From Peptostreptococcus stomatis DSM 17678 (GTDB taxonomy: Bacteria; Bacillota; Clostridia; Peptostreptococcales; Peptostreptococcaceae): 51,430 nucleotides of DNA. How positions within the stretch are numbered: position 1 is the first letter of the stretch; every line of letters starts with the position of its first letter. A program made the position numbers and the translations under genes. Positions 37,234 through 45,989 of the stretch are shown here, in pieces. The stretch spans positions 1 through 51,430 of the forward strand of contig NZ_ADGQ01000044.1 in the NCBI RefSeq assembly GCF_000147675.1, read 5' to 3'. The notes beneath the pieces were generated by a model. It saw nothing but the letters and a program-made list of their open reading frames with translations, did not search any database and was not told the DNA's origin.

Positions 37234-37998
37234 CTATTTTTCCTTCTTAAGTCTCTTTTTTGCTGCATTATATGCATAGAATATGAATACATAAGAGGCC
37301 TTCCATATACTCAATTTTTCTATATTTCTATATGTATTCCATGTCCTCCTTATAGCGTTGAACTTGTTGTGTGATAAGGATTCCTTGACTATCCTATACC
37401 ATACCAGGTCTTCGTATATACCATAGGCATAGTCCACCCTCTTAAGTAGATGTAGCCAGGTAGCCGTATCTTGACCACGCCTAACATTTACCATCCTAAA
37501 ATCTCCCATTAGGTACCTGTCTATCAGGACAGTAGAACAACCTATAATTGTATTCTTTAAAAGCCCATTGTAGTTTATCTTTTCTGGAGCCCTAGCAACC
37601 TTGTGGGTTGGAGTCCCATCCGTATTAGTGTACCTATAAGAGGTAAAACAGAAAGCAACCTTCTTTTCAGCTAAAAAGTTCAACTGCCTCTCCAACTTTT
37701 CTGGTTTCCAAATATCATCGCTATCCAAAAAGGCCACATACCTTCCACTAGCCTCTGAAAGTCCGATATTCCTAGTAACGGCTGCTCCAGAATTTTTTTC
37801 TAATTTTATATATTTAATTCTATCATCTTCTTTAGCCTTTGCCTCTATAAGGTCGCCTGAAGAATCCGTTGAACAATCGTCTACCAATAATAACTCCCAA
37901 TTTTTATAGGTCTGTGCCTGGACAGATTCTATAGTTTCTATCAGAAAGTCTTCTGCATTATATACGGGTATTATTATTGATACCAAACCTTCCTTCAT
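37234..37998 (-). CDS. Glycosyltransferase family 2 (paralogue A)
   Basis: A 254-residue GT-A enzyme. It begins VSIIIPVYNAEDFLIETIES, then LLLVDDCSTDSS, and carries the D-x-D-type metal block AFLDSDDIW. The C-terminal half (TSYRYTNTDGT, ATWLHLLKR, YRIVKESLSHNK) is clearly similar along its length to the GT2 at 41204-41983, so the two arose by duplication. It probably adds a sugar to the polymer repeat. It starts 12 nt after the polymerase-like gene. Confidence 0.9.
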   Translation of the reverse strand: MKEGLVSIIIPVYNAEDFLIETIESVQAQTYKNWELLLVDDCSTDSSGDLIEAKAKEDDRIKYIKLEKNSGAAVTRNIGLSEASGRYVAFLDSDDIWKPEKLERQLNFLAEKKVAFCFTSYRYTNTDGTPTHKVARAPEKINYNGLLKNTIIGCSTVLIDRYLMGDFRMVNVRRGQDTATWLHLLKRVDYAYGIYEDLVWYRIVKESLSHNKFNAIRRTWNTYRNIEKLSIWKASYVFIFYAYNAAKKRLKKEK

Positions 37999-38010
37999 GA
38001 TATCTAACTC

Positions 38011-39132
38011 CTAACCAATTTTCTTCCTAAGCTTTTTAGGTCTATGTAATTTCAATTTATTTAAACTTGCTTTTCTAATATCAAACTTAGATATACCATA
38101 AACTAGTAATATAATACTTATATTACTAGCAATATCTACCAAGATACTCTCTGCAAAGCAGTAGGTCAAAATACTTACAAGTAAAAGTACCTTGTCCTTC
38201 TGGCCTTCCTTGCATAAGTTATACATAGCAAGGCATATAAAAGCTATAACTACTATAAATACTATAAGTCCCATACTATATAGGGTCCAAATATAACCAC
38301 TGTCCAGGGGCATTCTCTGCGAAAATAGGATATCCCTGATATTTGGTGTATAACCAAACAAGTTGATCCCACTAGTAGGATGGGTAATATATGAATGCCA
38401 GTATAGGGGTCTATGTGATAAGACCCTATTCAAATAATAATTGCCACTTCCAAACAAGGCTATCACTATGCTCAATATAGACATAAAGGCTGGAAATATA
38501 CCTATTAATAAGGCGTTCCTCTTCTTCCTTACATCTATCTTCCTTAAAATCAAAAAGGCAATTACTGTTACAATAGCTGTCAGCAAGCCTGTCCTTGTTA
38601 TAGTCTGAGAATACATCAAAAACGCCATTAGGAATAGGACAAGAAAGTCTACCCTCCTCTTGCTGTAAAATACATAGTAAAAGTAAGAAGACCAGACCAG
38701 GAACATACATATAAATGATGAGTTTGGATTACCAAAACCAAAATCATTCCTACCTTCCAAGTATTCAGTCGGGTGTATACCAAGTAGGTTACTAACCAGG
38801 TATACAGAAAAGAATATGGCATTAAAAACCATAAACCACTTTACCATGAGCCTAAAATCACATGTATATAGGCCTAGACATAAGTAGTATACATAGGCCA
38901 TAGTGATGTTTTTTGACATTAGAAACTGGATACCAGCCACTAGTAAAAACAATAAATGTGTAATATTAAATTTTCTTATATCTGTTGCTATCATTATCGT
39001 TGATAAACCTAAACTAAGTACCATTATGTACCTAGAAAAAGAATTCATATCAAAAAAGTCCCCATAAAACTTAAATACAGCCATAAAGACTATGATGATA
39101 CCAAATAAATTTCTCCATTTATCTTTTAACAT
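38011..39132 (-). CDS. Polytopic membrane protein, Wzy/O-antigen-ligase-like
   Basis: About 373 residues with roughly ten hydrophobic helices and a larger loop (VLSHRPLYWHSYITHPTSGI, then NLFGYTPNIRD), the arrangement of O-antigen polymerase/ligase (Wzy/WaaL) proteins. It should join lipid-linked repeat units outside the membrane. Sequence similarity within this class is low, so the call rests on topology and location among glycosyltransferases. The ATG at 39132 (ggag 7 nt upstream) is preferred over the adjacent TTG. Confidence 0.78.
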   Translation of the reverse strand: MLKDKWRNLFGIIIVFMAVFKFYGDFFDMNSFSRYIMVLSLGLSTIMIATDIRKFNITHLLFLLVAGIQFLMSKNITMAYVYYLCLGLYTCDFRLMVKWFMVFNAIFFSVYLVSNLLGIHPTEYLEGRNDFGFGNPNSSFICMFLVWSSYFYYVFYSKRRVDFLVLFLMAFLMYSQTITRTGLLTAIVTVIAFLILRKIDVRKKRNALLIGIFPAFMSILSIVIALFGSGNYYLNRVLSHRPLYWHSYITHPTSGINLFGYTPNIRDILFSQRMPLDSGYIWTLYSMGLIVFIVVIAFICLAMYNLCKEGQKDKVLLLVSILTYCFAESILVDIASNISIILLVYGISKFDIRKASLNKLKLHRPKKLRKKIG

Positions 39133-39154
39133 CAAACTACTCCCTTAGTATAAA

Positions 39155-40342
39155 CTATTTCTTTAAATTAAGTATAGCTTCAAAAATTCTATCACAATTT
39201 TTCCCATCCCTAAGATCAAAAAATTCTTCAACCCTTTGAGCATAAATATCTTCCATCCTAAAGTCATTTTCAAAGTAGTCTGCTAGCTTACTAACTAGAG
39301 ATTCTTCATCCAAAATCACCTTGCCAAAACCATCATCCTCATAGCTAAAATAACCTGGTGCATACTTATCGTCCTTTATCTTCTGGTAGTATATAAGGGG
39401 TTTTTTCATATAGGCAAAGTCAAAGGCTACAGATGAGAAATCTGTTATCAATAGCTCTGACTCCTTCAACAAGGTTTGGACATCATAGTCATCCTTGTCA
39501 GCCAAAATAACCCTCCTATTGTCATTATCAAAGGCCCCCTTGTAGGGTTGCATTTCAAAATGAGGATAGAAGATCAGGTCCCTATCATACTTTTCCAATA
39601 GGTCCAATATTTTCCTGTTATTAATCAAAGAATTTAGTGACTTAAAATAATCAGAAGCCAAGAAGCTAGTCATATCTAAATTATCCTGATTCTTATATGA
39701 AGGAGTTATTATAGTCTGCCTCCACGTAGGCATCAAGAGAATCTGCTTTTTTGTCTTGAAGTCATTTAACCTGTCATATCTTGCAATACCTGTCCTTACA
39801 ACTACTCCATCATCAAAGCCATAATTAGGTCCACATATAGACTCATATTCACGCTTGGTCGTAGTTATAAACAAGTCTATCTTAGTAGAAGCATTGTAAT
39901 ACATGCTCAAGTCACTAAGTATGACACCATGCTGTAAAAGAACAAACTTCTTCTTGTCCTTCCTATCTAATAGGAGCTTGTAAAGTTTGTAACTCCAAGG
40001 CTCTAAAAAACCAAGATGTGATGATATTGCATATTCACATAGTAGAAAGGCTATCTTATGGTCCTCACTGCCAAATTCTATGATATTCCCAAGGTCTTTG
40101 ACCCTGTCATAGTCCTTCTTATGAGAAGAATCTATTACATACCATGCATTGATCTCAGGATGATTTTCCCTCAAATACTTGAAAAAAACATAGCCGTTAT
40201 CCTTAGCTTCCACCCCTCTTTCAGATATCAGCCACATATTTTTATACTTGTCTTCTTCCCTATATTTATTGACTTTACTATTATAGACCAGCATATCCAA
40301 GGAATTTTTGCTTAGTCTAACTATTTTTTCAACCAGACTCAT
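39155..40342 (-). CDS. CDP-glycerol glycerophosphotransferase family protein (TagB/TagF-like)
   Basis: A 395-residue protein of the family that transfers glycerol phosphate or ribitol phosphate from CDP-polyols in teichoic acid and capsule synthesis. Signature parts are KFVLLQHGVILSDL (catalytic His), ILLMPTWRQTI, DLIFYPHFEMQP and ELLITDFSSVAFDFAYMKKP then LIYYQ. Its presence suggests phosphate or polyol-phosphate groups in the polymer, making it anionic. No CDP-glycerol synthetase (tagD/tarI) gene is within the window, so the donor must be made elsewhere or be different. It starts 9 nt after the upstream GT2 stop. Confidence 0.88.
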   Translation of the reverse strand: MSLVEKIVRLSKNSLDMLVYNSKVNKYREEDKYKNMWLISERGVEAKDNGYVFFKYLRENHPEINAWYVIDSSHKKDYDRVKDLGNIIEFGSEDHKIAFLLCEYAISSHLGFLEPWSYKLYKLLLDRKDKKKFVLLQHGVILSDLSMYYNASTKIDLFITTTKREYESICGPNYGFDDGVVVRTGIARYDRLNDFKTKKQILLMPTWRQTIITPSYKNQDNLDMTSFLASDYFKSLNSLINNRKILDLLEKYDRDLIFYPHFEMQPYKGAFDNDNRRVILADKDDYDVQTLLKESELLITDFSSVAFDFAYMKKPLIYYQKIKDDKYAPGYFSYEDDGFGKVILDEESLVSKLADYFENDFRMEDIYAQRVEEFFDLRDGKNCDRIFEAILNLKK

Positions 40343-40351
40343 AATACCACC

Positions 40352-41164
40352 CTAAACCCTAAATTTTAGTTGTTCCTTGATAGCTGACATAAATATTCCC
40401 CAGAATTTTCCATCATTGCTATCCTTTATAATCCTCATTTTCTTAAAACCAAAGGCTATAAATAGTATAAAGCCCGTAAAACCACCAAACAATCTTTTGA
40501 AAAGTGGCCCCTTACCTAAAATTGATTCTGCATCGGTATAATTAACCCTCTTGTAAGGATGGTAGGATACAACAACTGGAAAATAATACATCTTTCTCTT
40601 GCCCTCATTGTAGGCATCCATTATAAATATATTTTCTTCACCTGAATTGTACTTTTTCCCTATACCAAATCTCTCATCAAACCTATGAGTCATAGGGTCT
40701 AACTGGTGGGCATTAAACCACATATCTAGTGTAAGCTGCTTTAATGTCTGCCTCCTGGATATACCCATAATAGGTTCCTTTGGATAGTCTGCAGTAGACT
40801 TCTTAGTTATTGGATCAAAGTTTTGAAAAATAGCTATATCTGGATTGTATTTTTCAAAATGCTTCTTTACTATCTCCAAGGTATTGTCTGCATACCAGCA
40901 GTCATCATCGGTAAAGGTATATACATCCCCTGTACAATAATCCATAGTTGCATTCCTGCTTACAGAACAGCCTATGCCACCTGCATCGATATGCTTGTAT
41001 TCAAAAGTGTGTTTTTTAAGTATTTCATCTATCTCTTTGAAGTTAGTCTGTGAACCTACTATAACTTCAAAGTTCTTATATGTTTGTCTATCTAGGCTAT
41101 CAAACAATACATCCAGTTCCTTTAACCTGGAACCATATGTACCCAACAATAAACTGAATTTCAT
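40352..41164 (-). CDS. Glycosyltransferase family 2 (distinct type)
   Basis: A 270-residue GT-A enzyme: FSLLLGTYGSRLKELDVLFD at the start, SRNATMDYCTGDVYTFTDDD with a DDD metal block near residue 87, and FGIGKKYNSGEENIFIMDAY as the acceptor-side acidic motif. A hydrophobic stretch near the C-terminus (GGFTGFILFIAFGF) may touch the membrane. It differs from the two paralogous GT2 enzymes of the operon and probably adds a different sugar. Confidence 0.88.
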   Translation of the reverse strand: MKFSLLLGTYGSRLKELDVLFDSLDRQTYKNFEVIVGSQTNFKEIDEILKKHTFEYKHIDAGGIGCSVSRNATMDYCTGDVYTFTDDDCWYADNTLEIVKKHFEKYNPDIAIFQNFDPITKKSTADYPKEPIMGISRRQTLKQLTLDMWFNAHQLDPMTHRFDERFGIGKKYNSGEENIFIMDAYNEGKRKMYYFPVVVSYHPYKRVNYTDAESILGKGPLFKRLFGGFTGFILFIAFGFKKMRIIKDSNDGKFWGIFMSAIKEQLKFRV

Positions 41165-41203
41165 AATATACTTCCCTTCTTCCTCACTTTAAGAACAGGC
41201 CCA

Positions 41204-41983
41204 CTATTTAGACAAAAAATGCTTAAATATATTTACTAAAGCATAGTTTGTAAAACAGTACAAGGATTTAAGAAGGCCTAATTTTTCTTCATTTCTTAAG
41301 ATATTCCAAGTCCAAGTAGCCGCCTTTAATTTATTACCAGAAAGTGAATTCTGCCTTGTCCTATATAGGGCCAGAAGATCATTTAATCCATGGGCCTTGT
41401 GACCCTGCTTCAGTATCCTTAACCATGCAGCATAGTCTTCATGCCTGGTTTTTGGCATGACAATTTCCTTAACGTAATTTCTGTCAATTACTACTGTCAA
41501 GCAGGCTATGGCATTATGCTTTAACAACTTGTTGTAGTCCAATTCTTCCTTGGCCTCTACCACAGTATTCATTAGCTTGCTATCTGCATCCATAAACCTG
41601 TAGCTGGTAAAAGTGAACTCATATTTGTTTTCCAACATAAAGTCTATTTGACGGCTGATTTTTTCAGGTAACCAAACGTCATCGCTATCTAAAAAGGCAA
41701 TAAACCTGCCCTTAGCATTTTGTATGGCTACATTTCTTGCATTTGCTACCCCAGCGTTTTCCATCAAATATATAGCCTTAACTTTTTCACTTTTTTCCTT
41801 ATATTTTTCTAAAATATCCCTAGACCTATCGTTAGACATATCATCCACACAAATAATTTCTATATCTTCATAAGTTTGGCTTAAGACACTATCTAAAGTT
41901 TCTTCCAAGTATCTCTCGGCATTATATACAGGCATAATGACCGAAACCAACTTGTTAGTATATACTTTTTCCATCTCGTTCAT
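41204..41983 (-). CDS. Glycosyltransferase family 2 (paralogue B)
   Basis: A 259-residue GT-A enzyme, a paralogue of the GT2 at 37234-37998. It has VSVIMPVYNAERYLEETLDS, then ICVDDMSNDRSRD and AFLDSDDVWLPEKI, with TSYRFMDADS and YAAWLRILKQGHKAHG in the second half. As the first glycosyltransferase after the phosphoglycosyl transferase, it may add the second sugar of the repeat (inference from order). The ATG at 41983 follows aagggga by 7 nt. Confidence 0.9.
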   Translation of the reverse strand: MNEMEKVYTNKLVSVIMPVYNAERYLEETLDSVLSQTYEDIEIICVDDMSNDRSRDILEKYKEKSEKVKAIYLMENAGVANARNVAIQNAKGRFIAFLDSDDVWLPEKISRQIDFMLENKYEFTFTSYRFMDADSKLMNTVVEAKEELDYNKLLKHNAIACLTVVIDRNYVKEIVMPKTRHEDYAAWLRILKQGHKAHGLNDLLALYRTRQNSLSGNKLKAATWTWNILRNEEKLGLLKSLYCFTNYALVNIFKHFLSK

Positions 41984-41997
41984 TTAAAAATCCCCTT

Positions 41998-42660
41998 CTA
42001 TCTTGCTCCGTCACCTGTAAAAATAACCTTAACAGTCATAAAGACTATCTTTATATCCAAAAGTAGACTCCTGTTTTTTATATAATAGATATCGTACTTT
42101 AGCTTTTCTCCTGGGTCTATTTCATAACCCCCATTTACCTGGGCCCATCCTGTCAGTCCTGGTTTTATAGCCAGCCTGTAAACAAAATGCCCATATGTTT
42201 CTTCAAATTCCTTGGTGAAGCCTGGTCTTTCAGGTCTAGGTCCAATAATACCCATATCCCCTTTAAAGATATTAAATAACTGGGGTATTTCATCAATCCT
42301 AGTCTTTCTTATAAATTTCCCAACCTTGGTTACCCTTGGGTCATCTTTTTCAGCCCACTGGGCCCCAAATTTTTCAGCATCAGTCCTCATTGACCTAAGC
42401 TTGTAAACATAAAATTCCTTACCGTGTCTTCCCAGCCTCTCCTGCTTGTAAAGGATAGGTCCCTTATCCTCTAATTTTATAAAAATACCTGCTATCAATA
42501 TTACCGGTATCCCTATTATCATGGCTAAGAAACTCAGTACTATATCAACTATCCTCTGACATAGTTCCAGGCCCTTACCACCCTTTACTATAGTGTAATC
42601 TATGGTATCAATATACTCTTTTAGTTCTACGTCATCTCCACCGTACTTGTTTAGAGACAT
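41998..42660 (-). CDS. Undecaprenyl-phosphate phosphoglycosyl transferase (polyprenol-P initiating sugar transferase)
   Basis: Monotopic phosphoglycosyl transferase of the WbaP/PglC/TuaA type, about 220 residues. One membrane or re-entrant helix (IVDIVLSFLAMIIGIPVILI) precedes the catalytic block: YKQERLGRHGKEFYVYKLRS, then FIRKTRIDEIPQLFNIFKGD with the Asp-Glu pair, IGPRPERPGF and PGLTGWAQVNG. It starts the polymer repeat by moving a sugar phosphate to undecaprenyl phosphate. The second ATG (42660) has better spacing from ggagg (6 nt) than the first (42663). It follows the CWB2 membrane gene by 74 nt, a gap with a small TACGC/GCGTA stem. Confidence 0.93.
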   Translation of the reverse strand: MSLNKYGGDDVELKEYIDTIDYTIVKGGKGLELCQRIVDIVLSFLAMIIGIPVILIAGIFIKLEDKGPILYKQERLGRHGKEFYVYKLRSMRTDAEKFGAQWAEKDDPRVTKVGKFIRKTRIDEIPQLFNIFKGDMGIIGPRPERPGFTKEFEETYGHFVYRLAIKPGLTGWAQVNGGYEIDPGEKLKYDIYYIKNRSLLLDIKIVFMTVKVIFTGDGAR

Positions 42661-42736
42661 CATTATCCTCCCTTCAGCAGTTGATACGCTAATTTATTGC
42701 GTACACCAGCCTATATTATTCCAAAACTTTGTATTC

Positions 42737-43843
42737 TTACAAATCAATATCAAACGACTTCTTTGTAAGAAAAACCCTTACTGTCATGAATAATGCCAGT
42801 AAAACCAAAAGTATTGTAGTAGTTACTTTGAATCTTTCTATATTAAAGAAGTTTCTTCTTTCAATTTTAAAACCGACCTGGTTGAGTTCTGTATATTTTC
42901 TCTCCTTAACCAGTTTTTCATCTGCAGTTGCAAGATAATTATTCTCTATCAAAAGTAATGGAGAATTGTTATCTGCTGCCAGTGGGGCAATTGCTATTGC
43001 ATTTATCAACTGACCCGATGCTATAGACCTCTTGTGAAGGACTTCCCCACCCTTAGAGACATAAAGTTTTTTACCCTTCTTATATAGGCGGTCCATTATA
43101 TTCCTATTAACTTCATACCTGTCCCTTCCACTTATTTTCACCAAACTGGCAAAAATCTTGTTAAAATTCCTGTTCAAGGTATTTTTATTAGTTACTATAA
43201 AGGCCTTCTTGACCCCATACTTATCCACATATTTTTTCAGCTTGGCTGCATCATCATCACCACCAGATATTACTATCACCGGTATGTTGTTTTTCTGTGC
43301 GTAAGGTGAAAAAGATATGGCATTTGGTAAGTCAAATACATCGTTACTAACTAGAGCCACTGCATCAACTTTTTTCTTGTCAGCCATCATGCTAGCAAGT
43401 TTTATGGAAAGGTCTGTAGCATTGCTCTCTATTAGCCGATCTACCTTATATCCATTCCTCTTAAAAGACCTCTCAACCCTCTTATTTAAACTATTTATTC
43501 CTCCTATTAGGACTACCTTCTTGACTCCTAGTTTCTTCATTTGATCATATACAGGCTTCTTTATAGTATAGCTTTCTATATAAAATACCGGATATTTATT
43601 GTTATAGGCATAAGGTGCTATGGATACTATCTGGTCTATCATTTCAGTATTTACCACTATGGCTGTATCAGCCTTTTTAAATCGTTTGTCAACAACCGTA
43701 TTTACAGTATCATACCTGGTATCACCCGTATAGTCAACTATATCAAATTTATCAAAGTATAACTTATCAAGCAGTTTTCCGCCGCCTATATATATAATTA
43801 AAAATATAAGTATAAGTGCTGTATATTTTATAATCTTTTTCAT
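42737..43843 (-). CDS. Membrane-tethered CWB2-repeat protein
   Basis: A 368-residue protein with three divergent CWB2-like repeats (about 36-135, 136-232, 236-328; blocks VVLIGGINSL, VIVISGGDDD, DYTGDTRYDT and SGRDRYEVNR). A hydrophobic helix stands at each end: 5-20 (KYTALILIFLIIYIGGG) and 341-359 (TTTILLVLLALFMTVRVFL). Normal CWB2 proteins are secreted and released; this one should stay in the membrane with its repeats outside. It is the first gene of the polymer operon, behind a strong promoter, which hints at a role in building or handling the polymer that CWB2 repeats bind. No catalytic domain is visible. Confidence 0.85.
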   Translation of the reverse strand: MKKIIKYTALILIFLIIYIGGGKLLDKLYFDKFDIVDYTGDTRYDTVNTVVDKRFKKADTAIVVNTEMIDQIVSIAPYAYNNKYPVFYIESYTIKKPVYDQMKKLGVKKVVLIGGINSLNKRVERSFKRNGYKVDRLIESNATDLSIKLASMMADKKKVDAVALVSNDVFDLPNAISFSPYAQKNNIPVIVISGGDDDAAKLKKYVDKYGVKKAFIVTNKNTLNRNFNKIFASLVKISGRDRYEVNRNIMDRLYKKGKKLYVSKGGEVLHKRSIASGQLINAIAIAPLAADNNSPLLLIENNYLATADEKLVKERKYTELNQVGFKIERRNFFNIERFKVTTTILLVLLALFMTVRVFLTKKSFDIDL

Positions 43844-43866
43844 ACTTAATTCTCCTGCTCTATTTT

Positions 43867-43928
43867 GTGTGAAATAAACACAGTTTCACTCACTACACTA
43901 TTATACTATATATTGAAAATTTGTGCAA
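43867..43928 (-). promoter_or_regulatory. Promoter and leader inverted repeat of the polymer operon
   Basis: Minus-strand TTGCAC (43923-43928), 17-nt spacer, TATAAT (43900-43905). Just downstream of the start site lies an inverted repeat, GTGAAA-N9-TTTCAC (43869-43889), in the untranslated leader. It could be an operator or an mRNA hairpin. Confidence 0.65.
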
Positions 43929-43938
43929 AGCTTGTAAA

Positions 43939-43983
43939 GAAAAAAAGATATATAGAGAACTTTTATAATTCTCCATATATCTT
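43939..43983 (-). terminator. Intrinsic terminator of the CWB2-amidase gene
   Basis: AAGATATATAGAGAA (43945-43959) pairs with TTCTCCATATATCTT (43969-43983), two mismatched positions, followed on the minus strand by a long T run. It separates this gene from the polymer operon promoter. Confidence 0.85.
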
Positions 43984-43994
43984 ATTTAAAACTA

Positions 43995-45887
43995 TTAATT
44001 AAAAGCAGCAATTATACCCTTGGCTATTTGTATACCCATTGTCCTAAGTGCCTCATCTGATTTTAGCTGGTTTACATCATGTGAATTAGACATAAATCCA
44101 CCTTCCACTAAAATCGCTGGTGCAAGAGTATTTGAGATTACATATAGGTGGGTACCATCCTTTACTCCCCTATTTTTCATATTAAACTTAGATAATATGC
44201 TATTTAATACCTTCTTAGCAGTATTTTGAGCAAAGCTACCTTCACCTGTATATACTTCTACACCATTACCACTCTGTTCTCCAGTGTCCGGATTTATTAC
44301 ATCTCCGCCCTTATTGTAGTGAATACTACAGAATAAGACTGCCTTGCTATTATTAGAGATATCTGCCCTATCCTGAAGTGTAGGGTAGGTATCATTCTTC
44401 CTGGTCATTACTACGTCAGCTCCAGCCTTTGTAAGGTAATCAGCACATGCTAGGGCTGTCTTTAGGGTCCAGTCTTTTTCCTTGTAACCATTTAGCCCAA
44501 CTGCACCTGAATCCTTACCTCCATGACCTGGATCTATTACTATAGTCTTTCCCTTAATACCTTTACTTGGTGTAACATTATTATCACCACCATTGTTTCC
44601 TGGTTTTTTATTAGGCTTTTCCTTAGACTTATCTTCCGGTTTAGGATTAGTTTCTATTGTACCGCTACCTGTAGGAGCCGATTGAAAACCAGACTTAATC
44701 AGGTTAGTTACACTAGCACTTATTCCTCCACCAATCTGATAGATTGCATTTCCCTGTACTTTATTTAAAAAATTCTGAGATGCTACTGCCAGCTTATTCC
44801 TATGTGTTATCAGTATAGGACACGATTTCAATGTTGCAAATGGTCCTGCACTTACTGTATCTATTAAGCCGTTATTCTCTGCCTTTGTGACTATCAGACT
44901 GGTGATATCACTATTTCTATAAAACTTATTTATAACCTTTATATTTGTCTGGTACCTGTCATTACCATATATTCTGTTGGCCTGGCCACCATTTCTAACC
45001 ACTGAGCTAATCTTATTAATAAGACTGTTTGATATAGAATCCTGGCCGCCTATATAGTATACATTATCAGCAGAATTTTTTAGGTAGTTATAAACACCAC
45101 TGTTAACATAGTTCTTACTTGCAACCAAGACTGGTGCCATAGTGCTTCCTGCCCTTGAAGATATAGATAGGGCATCGGCCACACCATATTCAGTACTTAC
45201 AAGGTAGGCTGTGTTCACCTTACGACTTGAAGATATCTTTTCTGCTACAGCTGCTGATAAGTCACTTGGGTTCTTACCAAAAATTCTTGCCATCTCAGCT
45301 CCTGTATTGGCCTTAATAACATTAGAAATACCCTTGGAAATATGGCTAGTATCACCAATCATGTATACTCTCTTAGGCTTTAACCTCTTTATTTCATCTA
45401 ATACTGATGGTTTAATAGCTTTTGCAGATGTCAATAATATCGGTGCCTTATTCAAACTGGCAAATGGAGTTGCAATTAAACCATAAATAGCGTTTGATGA
45501 ATTTACCAAAACTACTGTATCTGCCCCATTTGGATAAGAGGCCTTACTAACCTGGATAGATGTCTCATACCTATCACTACCATATAAATATGACACGTTT
45601 GCATTAGACTTAGCATAGTTGGAATCCAATTTTTCCTCATATGATAGGTCTCCTTCCTCAGCGTCAAGATATTCACTTACATTTCCATCCTGGTCTAACT
45701 TGGCCACCCCAAGCTTAATTTTCATTACTCCAGACTGGTCTTCTGATCCATTATTAGAACTGCTTGCTTCTATTTTTGAACCAGTATCACTGGCATTTAC
45801 TTCATTTGCAAGACTATATGGTGTTAAAGCAGCCAAGATAGTCACAGCTAGTGTCATTGCCATAATTCTTTTCAAAAAAACTTTCAT
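43995..45887 (-). CDS. Secreted N-acetylmuramoyl-L-alanine amidase with three CWB2 repeats
   Basis: A 630-residue surface hydrolase. Signal peptide (about 1-30), an acidic spacer, three CWB2 repeats (about 98-200, 200-300, 305-400; e.g. SYLYGSDRYETSIQVS, YYIGGQDSISN, YQIGGGIS), a Lys/Pro/Gly linker (about 408-445) and a C-terminal Amidase_3 domain. All catalytic residues are present: H455 (IDPGHGG), E470 (YKEKDW), H523 (CSIHYN) and E595 (LVEGGFMSN). It cuts the MurNAc-L-Ala bond, so it is an autolysin held on the wall polymer. Promoter at 45949-45977 with an overlapping palindrome. C. difficile has comparable Cwp proteins. Confidence 0.95.
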   Translation of the reverse strand: MKVFLKRIMAMTLAVTILAALTPYSLANEVNASDTGSKIEASSSNNGSEDQSGVMKIKLGVAKLDQDGNVSEYLDAEEGDLSYEEKLDSNYAKSNANVSYLYGSDRYETSIQVSKASYPNGADTVVLVNSSNAIYGLIATPFASLNKAPILLTSAKAIKPSVLDEIKRLKPKRVYMIGDTSHISKGISNVIKANTGAEMARIFGKNPSDLSAAVAEKISSSRKVNTAYLVSTEYGVADALSISSRAGSTMAPVLVASKNYVNSGVYNYLKNSADNVYYIGGQDSISNSLINKISSVVRNGGQANRIYGNDRYQTNIKVINKFYRNSDITSLIVTKAENNGLIDTVSAGPFATLKSCPILITHRNKLAVASQNFLNKVQGNAIYQIGGGISASVTNLIKSGFQSAPTGSGTIETNPKPEDKSKEKPNKKPGNNGGDNNVTPSKGIKGKTIVIDPGHGGKDSGAVGLNGYKEKDWTLKTALACADYLTKAGADVVMTRKNDTYPTLQDRADISNNSKAVLFCSIHYNKGGDVINPDTGEQSGNGVEVYTGEGSFAQNTAKKVLNSILSKFNMKNRGVKDGTHLYVISNTLAPAILVEGGFMSNSHDVNQLKSDEALRTMGIQIAKGIIAAFN

Positions 45888-45948
45888 CCATTACCTCCCC
45901 AAAAACATTCTATATTACTTAAATAAATGAGCAAATCAATACTTCTTT

Positions 45949-45977
45949 ATTATACCACAAAAGTTACATTTTGTAAC
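45949..45977 (-). promoter_or_regulatory. Promoter and palindrome of the CWB2-amidase gene
   Basis: Minus-strand GTTACA (45972-45977), 17-nt spacer, TATAAT (45949-45954). The perfect palindrome GTTACA-N3-TGTAAC (45963-45977) covers the -35 box. A related palindrome stands at the NlpC/P60 promoter. Confidence 0.6.
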
Positions 45978-45989
45978 CTATTTTATTAA

